64,000 nucleotides of DNA from CAKKQX01 sp963734595 (GCA_963734595.1 CAVTHV010000018.1:1-64000); one strand, 5' to 3'; positions 49,490-58,793 are shown, numbered from the stretch's first letter. The notes: generated from the letters alone by a model not told the origin. Translations and numbers: made by a program.

Positions 49490-51364
49490 ATGCGCTTGTG
49501 GCGAACCCTGTTATTCGTGCCGGCCAACCAGCGGAGGATGCTGGACAAGCTCGGCTCCCTGCCCGCCGACGGTTTCATTTTCGATCTGGAGGACACGGTT
49601 CCGGCCGCCGAGAAAGCGAACGCCCGGTCCATGGCCAAAGAGTACATCGCGAAGCTCCCACCGGACCGCTGCTGGGTCCGCTGCAACGCGCTGCCGAGCG
49701 GGTACATCCATGAGGACTTCGACGAATTTGTCGGCAGCCCCGGCGTCTGCGGATTCGTCGTTCCCAAACAGGACAACGCCGGCGATATCGCCGCCGTCGA
49801 TCGCATGCTGACGAGCATCGAAATCCGGCGGGGACTCGCCCCGGGCAGCACGCCGGTCATCGTCATGATCGAAAGCGCCTCGGGCGTATTGTTTGCGCAC
49901 CAGATCCTCACGGCGGCAACACGCATCGAGTCCGCGGTATATGCCGGCGGCGAAGACGGGGACATGAATGTTTCGCTCGGCGCAATCTGGTCGAGCGAAG
50001 GCCCGGAAATGATGCTGGTGCGGCAACTTACTTTCGTGGCAGCGCGGGCCGCCAATATCAAATACCCGCTGGACGGCGTGTTTTCGAATATCAAGGATCA
50101 CGAGGGGTTCAAGCGCGATACGACGCTGTCGAGAAGGCTGGGGTTCCGCGGGCGCACCGTCATCCATCCGTCTCAAATCGAGGCGGCCAACCAGATCTAT
50201 ACGCCGACCGCGGCCGAGATCGATTACGCCACCCGTGTCATCAAGGCGTACGAGGAAGCGCTCGCGCGGGGAACCGCGAGCACCACGGTCGATGGCAAGC
50301 TCGTCGACGTGGCGATGGCGAAGACCGCGCACAATCTCCTCGAACTCGTCGCCACCATCACCGGCAAGAATCAGCAGACCAATGAGCCCACGATGATCAA
50401 GGCAGCCATCGTCGGCCTCGGGCGCTGGGGCCAGAACCACGTCAACTCGGTGCAGGGGGTGAGCGAGCGCCTGCGCTTCGTGCGCGGCGTCATCCGGCAT
50501 CCGGACAAGGCGCGGGACTTTGCCGCGAAGCACGGACTGCAGCTGTCGAGCGATTACGCCGACATGCTGACGGACCCGGAAATCCAGGCGGTGGTGCTGG
50601 CGACGCCCAATTCGCTGCACCCGCAGCAGATCATCGCGGCGGCCGGTGCGGGAAAGCCGGTGTTGTGCGAGAAACCGCTCGCGCTGACCCGGGCCGACGC
50701 GGAGCGCGCGGTCGAGGCGTGCCGGCAGGCCGGGGTGCCGCTGGGAGTGGGGCAGGACAAGCGTTTCTGGCCGTCGATGCGCGAACTCAAGCGGGTGGTG
50801 GACGGCGGCGAGCTCGGCGAAATCCTGCATGTCGAAGGCCATTTCAGCAACGAGCACGCGCTCAAGAAGCTGCACTACGGCTGGCGCGAGTCTCCGGACG
50901 AAGCCCCGGGCGGAAGCATCACCGCGACCGGCATCCACGTGCTCGACGCGTTCGTCAACCTGCTGGGTCCGGTGCGCCGCGTCCAGGCGCAGCACATTTC
51001 GAGCCGGCCGCCGCCCGAATCTCTCGACACGCTGTCGATCCTTTTCGAGTTTGGCAACCGCGTGAGCGGGGTGTTGTGCGGCGTGCGGGCGACCCCGCTC
51101 TATTGGCGCGTGCACGTGTTCGGCACGCGCGGCTCGGCCGAGGCAATCGGTGAAACGGAACTGGTGCTGCGCAAGAGCGGCGCGCCGCCGCAGCGGCTCG
51201 CGTTCGAACCGGTCAATGCGCTGCGCTGCGAACTCGAGGCGTTCGCGGACGCGATCGAGGGGCGCGCCGCGTATCCGGTCACCCCGGCGCAAATCATCGA
51301 CACGGTCGCTGCGCTGGAAGCGATCGTCAAGTCGATCAAGGCAAATTCCCCGGCCACGGTTTGA
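49490..51364 (+). CDS. CitE-like lyase joined in frame to a Gfo/Idh/MocA oxidoreductase
   Basis: A 624-aa reading frame with two enzymes. Residues 1-290: HpcH/HpaI/CitE family, lyase or aldolase for acyl-CoA substrates, with LFVPANQRRMLDKL, FIFDLEDTVP (metal acids), VIVMIESASGV and FRGRTVIHPSQIEAAN. Residues 302-624: Gfo/Idh/MocA oxidoreductase starting MIKAAIVGLGRWGQNH (NAD-binding), CEKPLAL and GGSITATGIHVLDAF. Either the fusion is real or an indel in the last codons of the lyase removed its stop: in the +1 frame ATGA overlaps the oxidoreductase ATG at 50393, the usual operon junction. GGGAG precedes the ATG at 49490. Confidence 0.87.
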   Translation: MRLWRTLLFVPANQRRMLDKLGSLPADGFIFDLEDTVPAAEKANARSMAKEYIAKLPPDRCWVRCNALPSGYIHEDFDEFVGSPGVCGFVVPKQDNAGDIAAVDRMLTSIEIRRGLAPGSTPVIVMIESASGVLFAHQILTAATRIESAVYAGGEDGDMNVSLGAIWSSEGPEMMLVRQLTFVAARAANIKYPLDGVFSNIKDHEGFKRDTTLSRRLGFRGRTVIHPSQIEAANQIYTPTAAEIDYATRVIKAYEEALARGTASTTVDGKLVDVAMAKTAHNLLELVATITGKNQQTNEPTMIKAAIVGLGRWGQNHVNSVQGVSERLRFVRGVIRHPDKARDFAAKHGLQLSSDYADMLTDPEIQAVVLATPNSLHPQQIIAAAGAGKPVLCEKPLALTRADAERAVEACRQAGVPLGVGQDKRFWPSMRELKRVVDGGELGEILHVEGHFSNEHALKKLHYGWRESPDEAPGGSITATGIHVLDAFVNLLGPVRRVQAQHISSRPPPESLDTLSILFEFGNRVSGVLCGVRATPLYWRVHVFGTRGSAEAIGETELVLRKSGAPPQRLAFEPVNALRCELEAFADAIEGRAAYPVTPAQIIDTVAALEAIVKSIKANSPATV

Positions 51365-51431
51365 ATTACAGAACGGCACTGGCATGAAAGGAAAAACGCG
51401 CAGACATTGAAATATAAATAAGGAGGGGCAG

Positions 51432-52394
51432 ATGAAGGCATCATGGATTGCAGTTGCTGCCGCGGTGATGACATTGAGCGCACAGGCCGCGGAGAAATAC
51501 CCGGTGCGCCCGATTCGCATGGTAATGCCGAGTTCGCCAGGCGGCGCGAACGATGTGGTCGGGCGCATGGTGGTGCAAAGAGTCGCCGAGATCCTGGGCC
51601 AGCAGATCGTGGTCGACAATCGCGGTGGCGCCGGCGGCGCGATTGGCGCCGAAATCGCGGCAGAGGGGTCACCGGACGGCTACACGCTGCTTGCCGCGAC
51701 TTACGCCACCCACACCATGATTCCGCTGCTTCAGAAGTCCATCCGGTACCGCCCGGAGCGCGATTTTGTCCCGATAGCGCTCTTCGTAGTTCAGTACAGC
51801 ATGATGTCGGCGCATCCGGGCTTCCCGCCCAACACCGTGAAGGAACTCATCGCGCTCGCCAAGGCGAAGCCGGGCGCGATCAACTACGCGAGTGCCGGTC
51901 CCGGTTCCACCAGCCATTTCACCGGGCTGATGTTCGAGAAGCTCGCCGGAATCGACATCACCATCGTCCCGTACAAGGGCGGCGGCCCGGCGATCACCGC
52001 GCTGATAGCGGGTGAAATGCAGTTTAATTTCGGGCCGCTGCCGGCGACGGTGCCGCATATCCGCGCTGGGAGATTGAAAGCCATAGCGGTAAGCGGCACG
52101 GAGCGCAGCCTTGCCATGCCTGACGTGCCGACCGTCGCCGAGTCCGGGCTGCCCGCGTTTTCACAGGCCGCGTGGGTGGGGCTGGTGGCGCCGGCGGGCA
52201 CGCCGCGCGCGATCCTCGATCGTCTGCACGCAGCGGTGAACCAGGCCCTGGGGAACGCCGATCTGCGCCAGAATCTGGTCCGGATCGGCGCCGAACCGGC
52301 GCCCCGGTCACGCGCGGAGTTCGCGCAGTTCGTGCATGACGATCACGAGCGGTACGCGAAGCTCGTGACAGACCTCGGCCTCGCACCGAAGTAG
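51432..52394 (+). CDS. Bug/TctC-family periplasmic solute receptor
   Basis: A 320-aa TTT receptor with signal peptide ending SAQA. Motifs: YPVRPIRMVMPSSPGGAND, DNRGGAGGAIG, SPDGYTLL, ITIVPYKGGGPA. AGGAGG lies seven bases before the ATG. It follows the lyase/oxidoreductase gene by 67 bases and is convergent with a bicupin gene. Ligand unknown. Confidence 0.94.
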   Translation: MKASWIAVAAAVMTLSAQAAEKYPVRPIRMVMPSSPGGANDVVGRMVVQRVAEILGQQIVVDNRGGAGGAIGAEIAAEGSPDGYTLLAATYATHTMIPLLQKSIRYRPERDFVPIALFVVQYSMMSAHPGFPPNTVKELIALAKAKPGAINYASAGPGSTSHFTGLMFEKLAGIDITIVPYKGGGPAITALIAGEMQFNFGPLPATVPHIRAGRLKAIAVSGTERSLAMPDVPTVAESGLPAFSQAAWVGLVAPAGTPRAILDRLHAAVNQALGNADLRQNLVRIGAEPAPRSRAEFAQFVHDDHERYAKLVTDLGLAPK

Positions 52395-52419
52395 CACGCG
52401 TATTCCGGAATCCGGCGAC

Positions 52420-53328
52420 CTACGCCGAATAAGCGCAGCAGTTGTCCTGCGCGACGACCACCAGCGCGCCGCGCGGGGCGGTGAGCGCATGCGGCATGCC
52501 TGGCGGCACATGCAGCATGCAGCGCTCGCTGACGTGCAGCGTTTGACCGGCGAGTTGCGCTTCCAGCCCGCCCTCGACCACGAACGCGAACTGCTCGTTG
52601 TCGTGGGCGTGTTCCACGATCGCTGCGCCGGGCGCGAAACGCAGCACGCCGACGTGCAGCAGCTCGCCGGTGAGCAGCTTGCCGTGGATCCCGTCGGGTA
52701 ATGCGAGCCCCGCGCCGGGCGTTACCGCCGCGCTCGCGGGACCGGCATGCGCGTCGGCGTCGTCTGCCATGTCGTAGACATAACGCTTGCCGGGCCCGGG
52801 ATGGCGCTTCGCTTCGGCCATCATCGCGACAGTGGTCTGCCTCGGCTCCCGAGCGCGCGTGCCGAAACCAGGAAGGTAATTCGGTCCGTCGTATTTGCCG
52901 TCGACCGGCGGGCCGACGATGCCGTGCCGCGTGTCCTTGATCGCCAGAAACACCAGGTCCTCCTCGGGGCACGCGAGCCCGGTGTGCACCGCCATGCCGG
53001 GCGTGTGCAATATGCTCGCCTTCGGCGCGAACACGCGGTCGCCCTCAATGTCGCCCGTCATCGTGCCCTGCAGGATGTAATTGAACTGTTCGTTGGGATG
53101 CGTGTGCGGCTTGGCCCCCGAACCCTGTGACTGCGTGCCGAGCGTGCAGATGATGTGACTGCCGGAGAGCACGGCCCCCACGGTCGAGGACTTGCCGGTC
53201 TTCAGGCTCGGGCCCGAGAGCAGGCGTTTTGGCGTCACCTTGAGGCTGGTTGGTCCTTCCGGCATGCGGTCGAGCGCGGCAAAATCGTAGACGAACTGGA
53301 TGCGTGACTGCGGGGCGACTGCGCTCAT
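52420..53328 (-). CDS. Bicupin protein, dioxygenase-like
   Basis: A 302-aa two-cupin protein. Cupin 1 metal ligands lie in KPHTHPNEQFNYILQG, cupin 2 in VEHAHDNEQFAFVVEGG, each with the HxH and Glu pattern. It resembles quercetin- or gentisate-type dioxygenases without matching a named one. The ATG at 53328 has CGGAG upstream; the open frame extends nine codons further. It is convergent with the Bug receptor gene at 51432-52394 and homologous in its first half to the gene starting at 63776 (shared KLLSG, SLATGKS/SLKTGKS and VGxVLSGxH patterns). Confidence 0.85.
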   Translation of the reverse strand: MSAVAPQSRIQFVYDFAALDRMPEGPTSLKVTPKRLLSGPSLKTGKSSTVGAVLSGSHIICTLGTQSQGSGAKPHTHPNEQFNYILQGTMTGDIEGDRVFAPKASILHTPGMAVHTGLACPEEDLVFLAIKDTRHGIVGPPVDGKYDGPNYLPGFGTRAREPRQTTVAMMAEAKRHPGPGKRYVYDMADDADAHAGPASAAVTPGAGLALPDGIHGKLLTGELLHVGVLRFAPGAAIVEHAHDNEQFAFVVEGGLEAQLAGQTLHVSERCMLHVPPGMPHALTAPRGALVVVAQDNCCAYSA

Positions 53329-53628
53329 CGACGGGCTCCGGAAAAGGTCGGACAACGGCCACAGTATAACCAGCCGCGGCGGTTTTCTGCCGCGCGCGGT
53401 GCAACCCCGGCGTGCCGTATCGGGTTACACTTCGAAAGCGGCGCCGTCTGAAGCAGCGCGCCGTCCGCGCTGCGGGATTCGTTTATAGCCCGATGTTTTA
53501 TATAATATTTTATTTTTACCGGATTCGCCAACGCTGCGGCTCCGGGATTTCTGTCAGGCAGCGAGGTTGACCCAGGTATCACCTGAAACATTCCCGCCGA
53601 TAACAAACTGAAGAAGGAGAATCCCGGC
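53329..53628. promoter_or_regulatory. Divergent promoter region of the bicupin and the selenoprotein operon
   Basis: This 300-base gap is AT-rich from about 53481 to 53518 in an otherwise GC-rich setting. A perfect TATAAT (53501-53506) on the plus strand can serve as -10 for the gene at 53629, with a weak -35 near 53478, leaving a leader of about 115 bases. The same block could also promote the minus-strand bicupin gene. AGAAGGAG (53612-53619) is the Shine-Dalgarno of the next gene. Confidence 0.55.
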
Positions 53629-54222
53629 ATGTCACGCCTCAGGCCGCTCACCATGGACGAAGTGCCCGAAGACCTGCGCAAGCTTTTCATGGAGACGCTG
53701 CGCGCGGGAAACTTCGTCGCCAACAGCCAGCTCATCATGGCGCGCAAGCCGAAGCTGGTGAAGGCCTTTCGGCAGATGACGGCCGCGGTGTTCGATCCCG
53801 AAGGCGAGGTGAGCGTCGGTTTCAAGCGCCTGCTCGCTTACGTGGTGGCGCGAACCCACGGCTGCCATTACTGAATGGCGCACAACGCCGGAGGGTCGCT
53901 CCGGTCAGGCATCGACGAACAAAAACTCGCCAAGGTGTGGGAATTCCGCACGAGCCCGCTGTTCTCGGAAGCCGAGCGCATTGCGCTCGAGTTCGCCATT
54001 GCAGCCGCTTCGCAGCCCAACGACGTGACCGATGACATGTTCGAAAAAATGAAACAGCACTGGAACGAAGGCGAGATCGTCGAGATCACCGCGCTGGTTG
54101 CGCACTTCGGATTCATGAACCGTTTCAACGACAGCATGGCGACGCCGCTCGAAGAAGAGCCGCGCGAGGCGGCGGAGAAGCACATCGCGCAGCATGGCTG
54201 GACGCTGGGCAAACATGGTTAA
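53629..54222 (+). CDS. Carboxymuconolactone decarboxylase/AhpD-like protein with in-frame TGA, probable selenoprotein
   Basis: A 197-residue protein if the TGA at 53872-53874 is read as an amino acid. The upstream part ends LLAYVVARTHGCHY; then TGA; then MAHNAGGSLRSGIDEQ in the same frame. The family motif is C-x-x-C-x3-H, so the TGA replaces its second Cys (position 82), giving C79-H-Y-U82 with His at 85. Everything else, including EIVEITALVAHFGFMNRF, is intact, and AGAAGGAG marks the start. AhpD/CMD proteins are thiol peroxidase-like or electron-transfer proteins using this CxxC. A hairpin right after the TGA looks like a bacterial SECIS. Alternative: a Cys (TGC/TGT) to stop mutation or error. 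The GMC oxidoreductase follows after 16 bases. Confidence 0.72.
53872..53906 (+). promoter_or_regulatory. Candidate bacterial SECIS element
   Basis: After the TGA (53872-53874) come 19 bases, then a five-base loop GGUCG (53894-53898) on a perfect 6-bp stem CCGGAG (53888-53893) with CUCCGG (53899-53904), extendable by a G-U pair. Bacterial SECIS elements place the apical loop about 16-37 bases after UGA and carry a G among the first loop bases; E. coli fdhF has 17 bases and a loop containing GGUC. The bulged U of fdhF is not evident here. Confidence 0.65.
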
Positions 54223-54238
54223 CGCCGGGAGAGAGAGC

Positions 54239-55855
54239 ATGGCGGGGACGCTCGGACCTTTTGATTACGTGATTGCCGGCGCGGGCACGGCCGGCTGCGT
54301 GCTCGCCAACCGCCTGTCCGCCGATCCGGACGTCTCGGTGCTGCTGCTCGAAGCCGGCGGCAGGGACGACTGGATCTGGATCCACATCCCCGTCGGCTAT
54401 CTCTACTGCATCGGCAACCCGCGCACCGACTGGCGCTACCACACCGAGCCCGAACCGGGACTGAACGGCCGCGCCATCAACTATCCGCGCGGGCGCGTGC
54501 TCGGCGGCTCCTCCTCGATCAACGCCATGCTCTGCCTGCGCGGCCAGGCGCGCGATTACGACGAGTGGGCGCAGCTGACCGGCGACTCCGGCTGGGCGTG
54601 GCAGAACGTGCTGCCGGTGTTCATGAAAAGCGAAGACCACTGGCGCGGCGCGGACGAGAAACACGGCGCGGGCGGCGAATGGCGCGTCGAGGCGCCGCGC
54701 CTGCGGTGGGAAATACTCGAGGCGTTCCGCGAGGCCGCGGCCGAGGCGGGCATCGCGCAGACCGAAGACTTCAACCGCGGCGACAACGCGGGCGTGTCGC
54801 GCTTCGAAGTGAACCAGCGCAACGGCGTGCGCTGGAACGCGTCCAAGGCCTTCCTGAGGCCGGCGCTGCAGCGGCCCAACCTCACCGTGATCACCGGCGC
54901 GCTGGTGAAGAAGCTGAGGCTCGAAGGCCGGCGCGTGCTCGGCGTGGAGTTTTACCGGGGCAACGAGGAGATGTTCGCCGAGGCGCGGCGCGAAACCATC
55001 CTGGCGTCGGGCGCGATCGGCAGCCCGCAGATCCTGCAGCTCTCCGGCATCGGGCCGGGCGCGCTGCTGCAGCGGCACGGCATTCCCGTCGCGCACGAAC
55101 TCCCGGTCGGCGAAAACCTGCAGGACCACCTGCAACTGCGCATGGCGTTCAAGGTGAAGAACGCGCCGACCTTGAACACCATGCTCGGCTCCTGGTGGAG
55201 CAAGGCGAAAATGGGCCTCGAGTACGCGCTGTTCCGCAGCGGGCCGATGACCATGCCGCCGTCGCAGATGGGCGCGTTCGTGAAGTCCGACCCGTCGCAG
55301 GCGACGCCCAACCTCGAATACCACGTGCAGCCGATCTCGCTCGACAAGTTCGGCGATCCGCCGCACAAGTTTCCCGCGTTTACCGCCAGCGTGTGCAACC
55401 TGCGGCCGACCGCGCGCGGCCACGTGCATATCACCTCGTCCGATCCGCGCGCCTATCCGGCGATCCGGTGCAATTACCTGTCCACGCCCGAAGACCGGAA
55501 AATCGCCGCCGAATCGCTGCGCCTGACGCGCCGCATCGTCACCGGCACCCGCGCGATGAAGCCCTACGAGCCCGAGGAGTTCATGCCGGGCCCGGCGTTT
55601 CAGTCGGAAGAAGAACTCATGAAGGCCGCGGGCAATATCGGCACCACCATTTTTCATCCGGTCGGCACCTGCAGGATGGGGCGCGCGAACGATCCGGCGG
55701 CAGTCGTCGATCCGCAACTGCGCGTGCGCGGCATCGAGCGGCTGCGCGTGATCGACGCCTCGATCATGCCGACCATCACCTCGGGGAACACCAACACGCC
55801 GACGGTGATGATCGCGGAGCGGGGCAGTGCGATATTGCGGGAGACCGGCGCTTAG
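54239..55855 (+). CDS. GMC-family FAD oxidoreductase
   Basis: A 538-aa flavoprotein of the glucose-methanol-choline family, oxidising an alcohol or similar group. FAD-binding GAGTAGCVLANRLS (residues 14-27) and a Glu in LLLEAGG are clear; GRVLGGSSSINAMLCLRG, GAIGSPQILQLSGIGPG, the active-site histidine in HPVGTCRMG and the closing SGNTNTPTVMIAE are all present. It lies 16 bases after the CMD/AhpD-like gene with its own GGGAGAGAGAG, so the two are very likely co-transcribed. No signal peptide is seen. Which alcohol is oxidised is unknown. Confidence 0.93.
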   Translation: MAGTLGPFDYVIAGAGTAGCVLANRLSADPDVSVLLLEAGGRDDWIWIHIPVGYLYCIGNPRTDWRYHTEPEPGLNGRAINYPRGRVLGGSSSINAMLCLRGQARDYDEWAQLTGDSGWAWQNVLPVFMKSEDHWRGADEKHGAGGEWRVEAPRLRWEILEAFREAAAEAGIAQTEDFNRGDNAGVSRFEVNQRNGVRWNASKAFLRPALQRPNLTVITGALVKKLRLEGRRVLGVEFYRGNEEMFAEARRETILASGAIGSPQILQLSGIGPGALLQRHGIPVAHELPVGENLQDHLQLRMAFKVKNAPTLNTMLGSWWSKAKMGLEYALFRSGPMTMPPSQMGAFVKSDPSQATPNLEYHVQPISLDKFGDPPHKFPAFTASVCNLRPTARGHVHITSSDPRAYPAIRCNYLSTPEDRKIAAESLRLTRRIVTGTRAMKPYEPEEFMPGPAFQSEEELMKAAGNIGTTIFHPVGTCRMGRANDPAAVVDPQLRVRGIERLRVIDASIMPTITSGNTNTPTVMIAERGSAILRETGA

Positions 55856-55885
55856 GGAGTCCCGATTAAGAAGCCGCTTCCAAGT

Positions 55886-55953
55886 CGTCCCCGCGAAGGC
55901 GGGGATCCAGCACGCTTCTGAGTCATCTGGATTCCCGCCTTCGCGGGAATGAC
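55886..55953. repeat. REP-like inverted repeat
   Basis: Two facing arms GTCCCCGCGAAGGCGGGGA-TCCAG and CTGGATTCCCGCCTTCGCGGGAATGAC, separated by about 16 bases, form the common extragenic palindrome of many proteobacteria. It lies between the convergent GMC and Bug genes. Confidence 0.8.
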
Positions 55954-55994
55954 AAAACCATACTTAATCAGAGCTTCCTCAGAGGGTTGGCCCG

Positions 55995-56015
55995 GGCGCG
56001 GCGCAATGCCGCGCC
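55995..56015 (-). terminator. Hairpin downstream of the Bug gene 56032-56991
   Basis: An 8-bp stem GGCGCGGC/GCCGCGCC with loop GCAAT lies 17 bases beyond the stop. Its U-tract is poor, so it may be only an RNA-stabilising structure. Confidence 0.5.
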
Positions 56016-56031
56016 GTTCGACGCGAGCCAT

Positions 56032-56991
56032 CTACTGCGGTTGAATGCCGACCGTCTTGATGATTTTCGCGTACTTCTGGATGTCCTCTCTGAGGAAGCG
56101 GGCGAAATCCTCCGGGGAGCCGCCGACCGGTTCGAGGTTGAGCGCGGCGAACCGCTCAAGCGTGACCGGCGTCTTCAGCATGTCGTTGACGGCCGTGTTC
56201 AGCCGTTTCACGACGGACTTGGGCATGCCGCGCGGACCGTAAATGCCGAACCATCCGCTCGCCACATAACCTTTGACGCCGGCCTCCTCTGCCGTCGGCA
56301 GCGAGGGCAGCGCATCGAGCGTTTGTCGCCGGTGAATGCGAGGGCACGCAGCCGGCCGGCTTTCACCAGCGGAATCACCGCCGCCGCCGGACCGAACATG
56401 AGCGGAATCTGGCCGCCCAGCAGGTCGTTGATTGCCGGACCGGCGCCTTTGTACGGGACGTGAGTGAGCTTCACGCCGGTCAGCACCTGGAACATTTCGC
56501 CGCCCAGGTGAGTGAGGTTGCCGAACCCGGCCGAGCCGTAAACGATCTTGCCCGGACTCGCGCGGGCGATCTCGATCAACTCCTTGAGCGATTTCGCCGG
56601 GAACGACGGATGCACGACAATGACCAGCCCGCCCGAGTTGGCGATATGAACGATGGGCGTGAAATCACGCAGCGCGTCGTAGGGGAGCTTGCGGTAGAGC
56701 GAAGGATTGATCGTGAACGCGCCGGCCGTGATCAGCAGCGTATAGCCGTCGGGCGCCGCGTGCGCGACGATCTCGGTACCGATGATCTGGTTTGCGCCGG
56801 TGCGGTTGTCGATGACGACGTTCTGCCCGACGAGTTCGGAGATCTTCTGGCCGGTGATACGGCCTACCGCGTCGACCGCACCGCCGGGTGCCAGCGGGAA
56901 CAACCAGACGTATGGGGCGCTCGGGGTAGGCGCCCGAGCAGACCGAGGTGAAGAGAACAAGCGCGAGCGCAGCTGCAAATTTCGAGACCAT
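56032..56991 (-). CDS. Bug/TctC-family periplasmic solute receptor, frameshifted
   Basis: A TTT receptor of about 320 aa after joining three frames. N-terminus MVSKFAAALALVLFTSVCSG then YPERPIRLVVP; middle APGGAVDAVGRITGQKISELVG, DNRTGANQIIG, APDGYTLLIT and LTHVPYKGAGPA; end SGWFGIYGPRGMPKSVVK and KYAKIIKTVGIQPQ. Breaks fall near 56905 and 56325. GGAGG precedes the ATG at 56991. It lies downstream of a ThDP enzyme on the same strand, 122 bases away, which may use the imported acid. Confidence 0.9.
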
Positions 56992-57112
56992 GTTGCACCT
57001 CCTCCAGGATACGGACCGCGTGGCTGCGCCATCTTGTCGGCCCAACATGATTTGTAGTTTTACCTGCGGGACGGCGGATCCCGCATCCCGCAAGTGCCAT
57101 TTTACATAGGGA

Positions 57113-58793
57113 TCAACCCGGGACCCACGCCATGGGGGCCTGGTTCGCAAACTCCGTCTTCACGTCGATCACCGCCGGCAGATCGGACGCCATCGCCGCT
57201 TCGAATGCCTTGCGGAAGTCCTGCGGCTTTTCGACGGTCGCTCCGAAGCAGTCGAATGACTGCGCAACGCGCGCGAAGTCCGTGTCACGGTATTCGTAAC
57301 ACTCGCCCTTGCGGCTTTCATCGCGGCCCTTGTAGGCGGCGTTCAGGTTGCGCAGTCCCTGCGACAGGCAGTGATTGTTGTTGACGACGGTCACGGTCTT
57401 GATGCCGCGGCGGCGCGCGGTTTCGAGCTCCGGCAGATGATAGTAGAAGGCGCCGTCGCCGCAGAAGCAGATGACCGGCTTGTCGGGCGCCGCGCACTTC
57501 GCGCCGAGCGAAGCGGGGAAGGACCAGCCCAGCGATCCGGCGGCGCGGAAATAGCGCTGGGTCGGATGCCGCAGATAAACCAGCGCGCCGGTCAACAAGG
57601 CCGCATAGCCGGTATCGGCGAACAGGATCGCATCCCTGGGCAGCAGCTCGGTCAGCTCGCGGCAGATGCGCTCCGGCCGCAGCGGTACCTGGTCGGAAGC
57701 GCGCGCCTTCTCGGCTTCCTCGCGCCACTCATCGACGAACGCCTGCGTGCGGGCGAGCCACTCATCGTGCTTTGCGGCAGTGCGCAACGGCCGCCAGCGC
57801 TTCCAGCGCCGCGCGCACATCGGCCTGCAGGCCGATCGACGCCCGGGTAATTGCGGCCGATTTCCAGCGGATCGATGTCGATGTGGATGGTCGCGGTGCC
57901 TTCCTTGGGCATCTGCCAGTTGGCGGTGGTGTGGTCGCTGGTGTTGCTGCCCGCGTAGATCACCAGGTCCGCCTCGGCCACGACATGGTTGGCGCAACTG
58001 CGCCCGTACAGGCCAAGCATGCCGCGGAACAACGGATGATCCTCTGCCACCATCGCCTTCGCATCGAGGGTCGCGACCACCGGCGCCTGGATGCGTTCGG
58101 CGAGCTTGCATCACAGCGGCGGCGGCGCCGAAGACTATCTACGCCGCGGTCGGCCACGATCACCGGCCGCGCTGCCGTCTTGATGGCTGCAGCCGCACGC
58201 TGCACCACAGTCGGATCGGGGGCGGGGCGAAACGCCGGAAAGCGCGTGTGCGCCTCGTCGGCAACGATATCGAACATGCCTTCCAGCGGAGTGAGGCATC
58301 GCCGGTAAAGCCCGCGATGTCGAGGTGCACCGGGCGCGGCGTGCCGGTGGTGGCTTCGCGGAACGCCTGTCGCAGCAAATGCGGAATCTGTTCCAGCGTG
58401 TCGATCCTGCCGTGAAACTTGGTCACCGCCGCGTACAGCGGATCGTGGTCGACTTCCTGGTAGGCGTTGCGATACTGGAACGGCGCGACATGGCGTCCGG
58501 TCAGCGCGATCACCGCCGAGTGGCCGAGGTAAGGGTCCTGCATGCCGGCCGCGAGATTGGCCGCGCCCACCGACTGCGCCATGCAGATGCCGGGCCGGCC
58601 CGACACGCGCGCGTAATCCGTCTGCCATGTAGGCGACGGCCTTCTCGGAGTGCCCGAGTATGCGCGTGATGCCGACGTCCTCCATTTCAGCCAGCGCGCG
58701 CCGCAGGATCGCGTCCATGAAAAACACGTGGGTGACGCCGTAGGCTTTGAGCATCCGGGCGATGAGCTGCGCGCCATTCATTTTCTGCGCCAT
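57113..58793 (-). CDS. Thiamine-diphosphate-dependent enzyme, acetolactate synthase-like, frameshifted
   Basis: A ThDP enzyme of about 560 aa, related to acetolactate synthase and benzoylformate/oxalyl-CoA decarboxylase. The N-terminal domain has NGAQLIARMLKAYGVTHVFF and the catalytic Glu in LGHSEKAVAYMADGYARV; the central part GSNTSDHTTANWQMPKEGTATIHIDIDP; the C-terminal ThDP motif GDGAFYYHLPELETARR...VNNNH. Frames break near 58620, 58290, 58130, 57845 and 57780. GGAGGAG precedes the ATG at 58793. The substrate (a 2-oxo acid or acyl-CoA) is not identified; the Bug receptor next to it may supply it. Confidence 0.83.

Noticed and set aside
46909..50094. Minus-strand open frame of 1061 codons
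   Set aside because: It runs antisense over a Bug receptor, a CoA transferase and part of the lyase gene, all with clear family motifs. It has no domain pattern and is a GC-rich shadow frame.
49511..51619. Minus-strand open frame of 702 codons
   Set aside because: Antisense to the lyase/oxidoreductase reading frame; its composition (many Arg, His, Gly) is that of a shadow.
53875..54222. A separate gene starting at the ATG right after the TGA
   Set aside because: It has no Shine-Dalgarno and would start inside the CMD active-site motif. The two halves make one family domain in a single frame.
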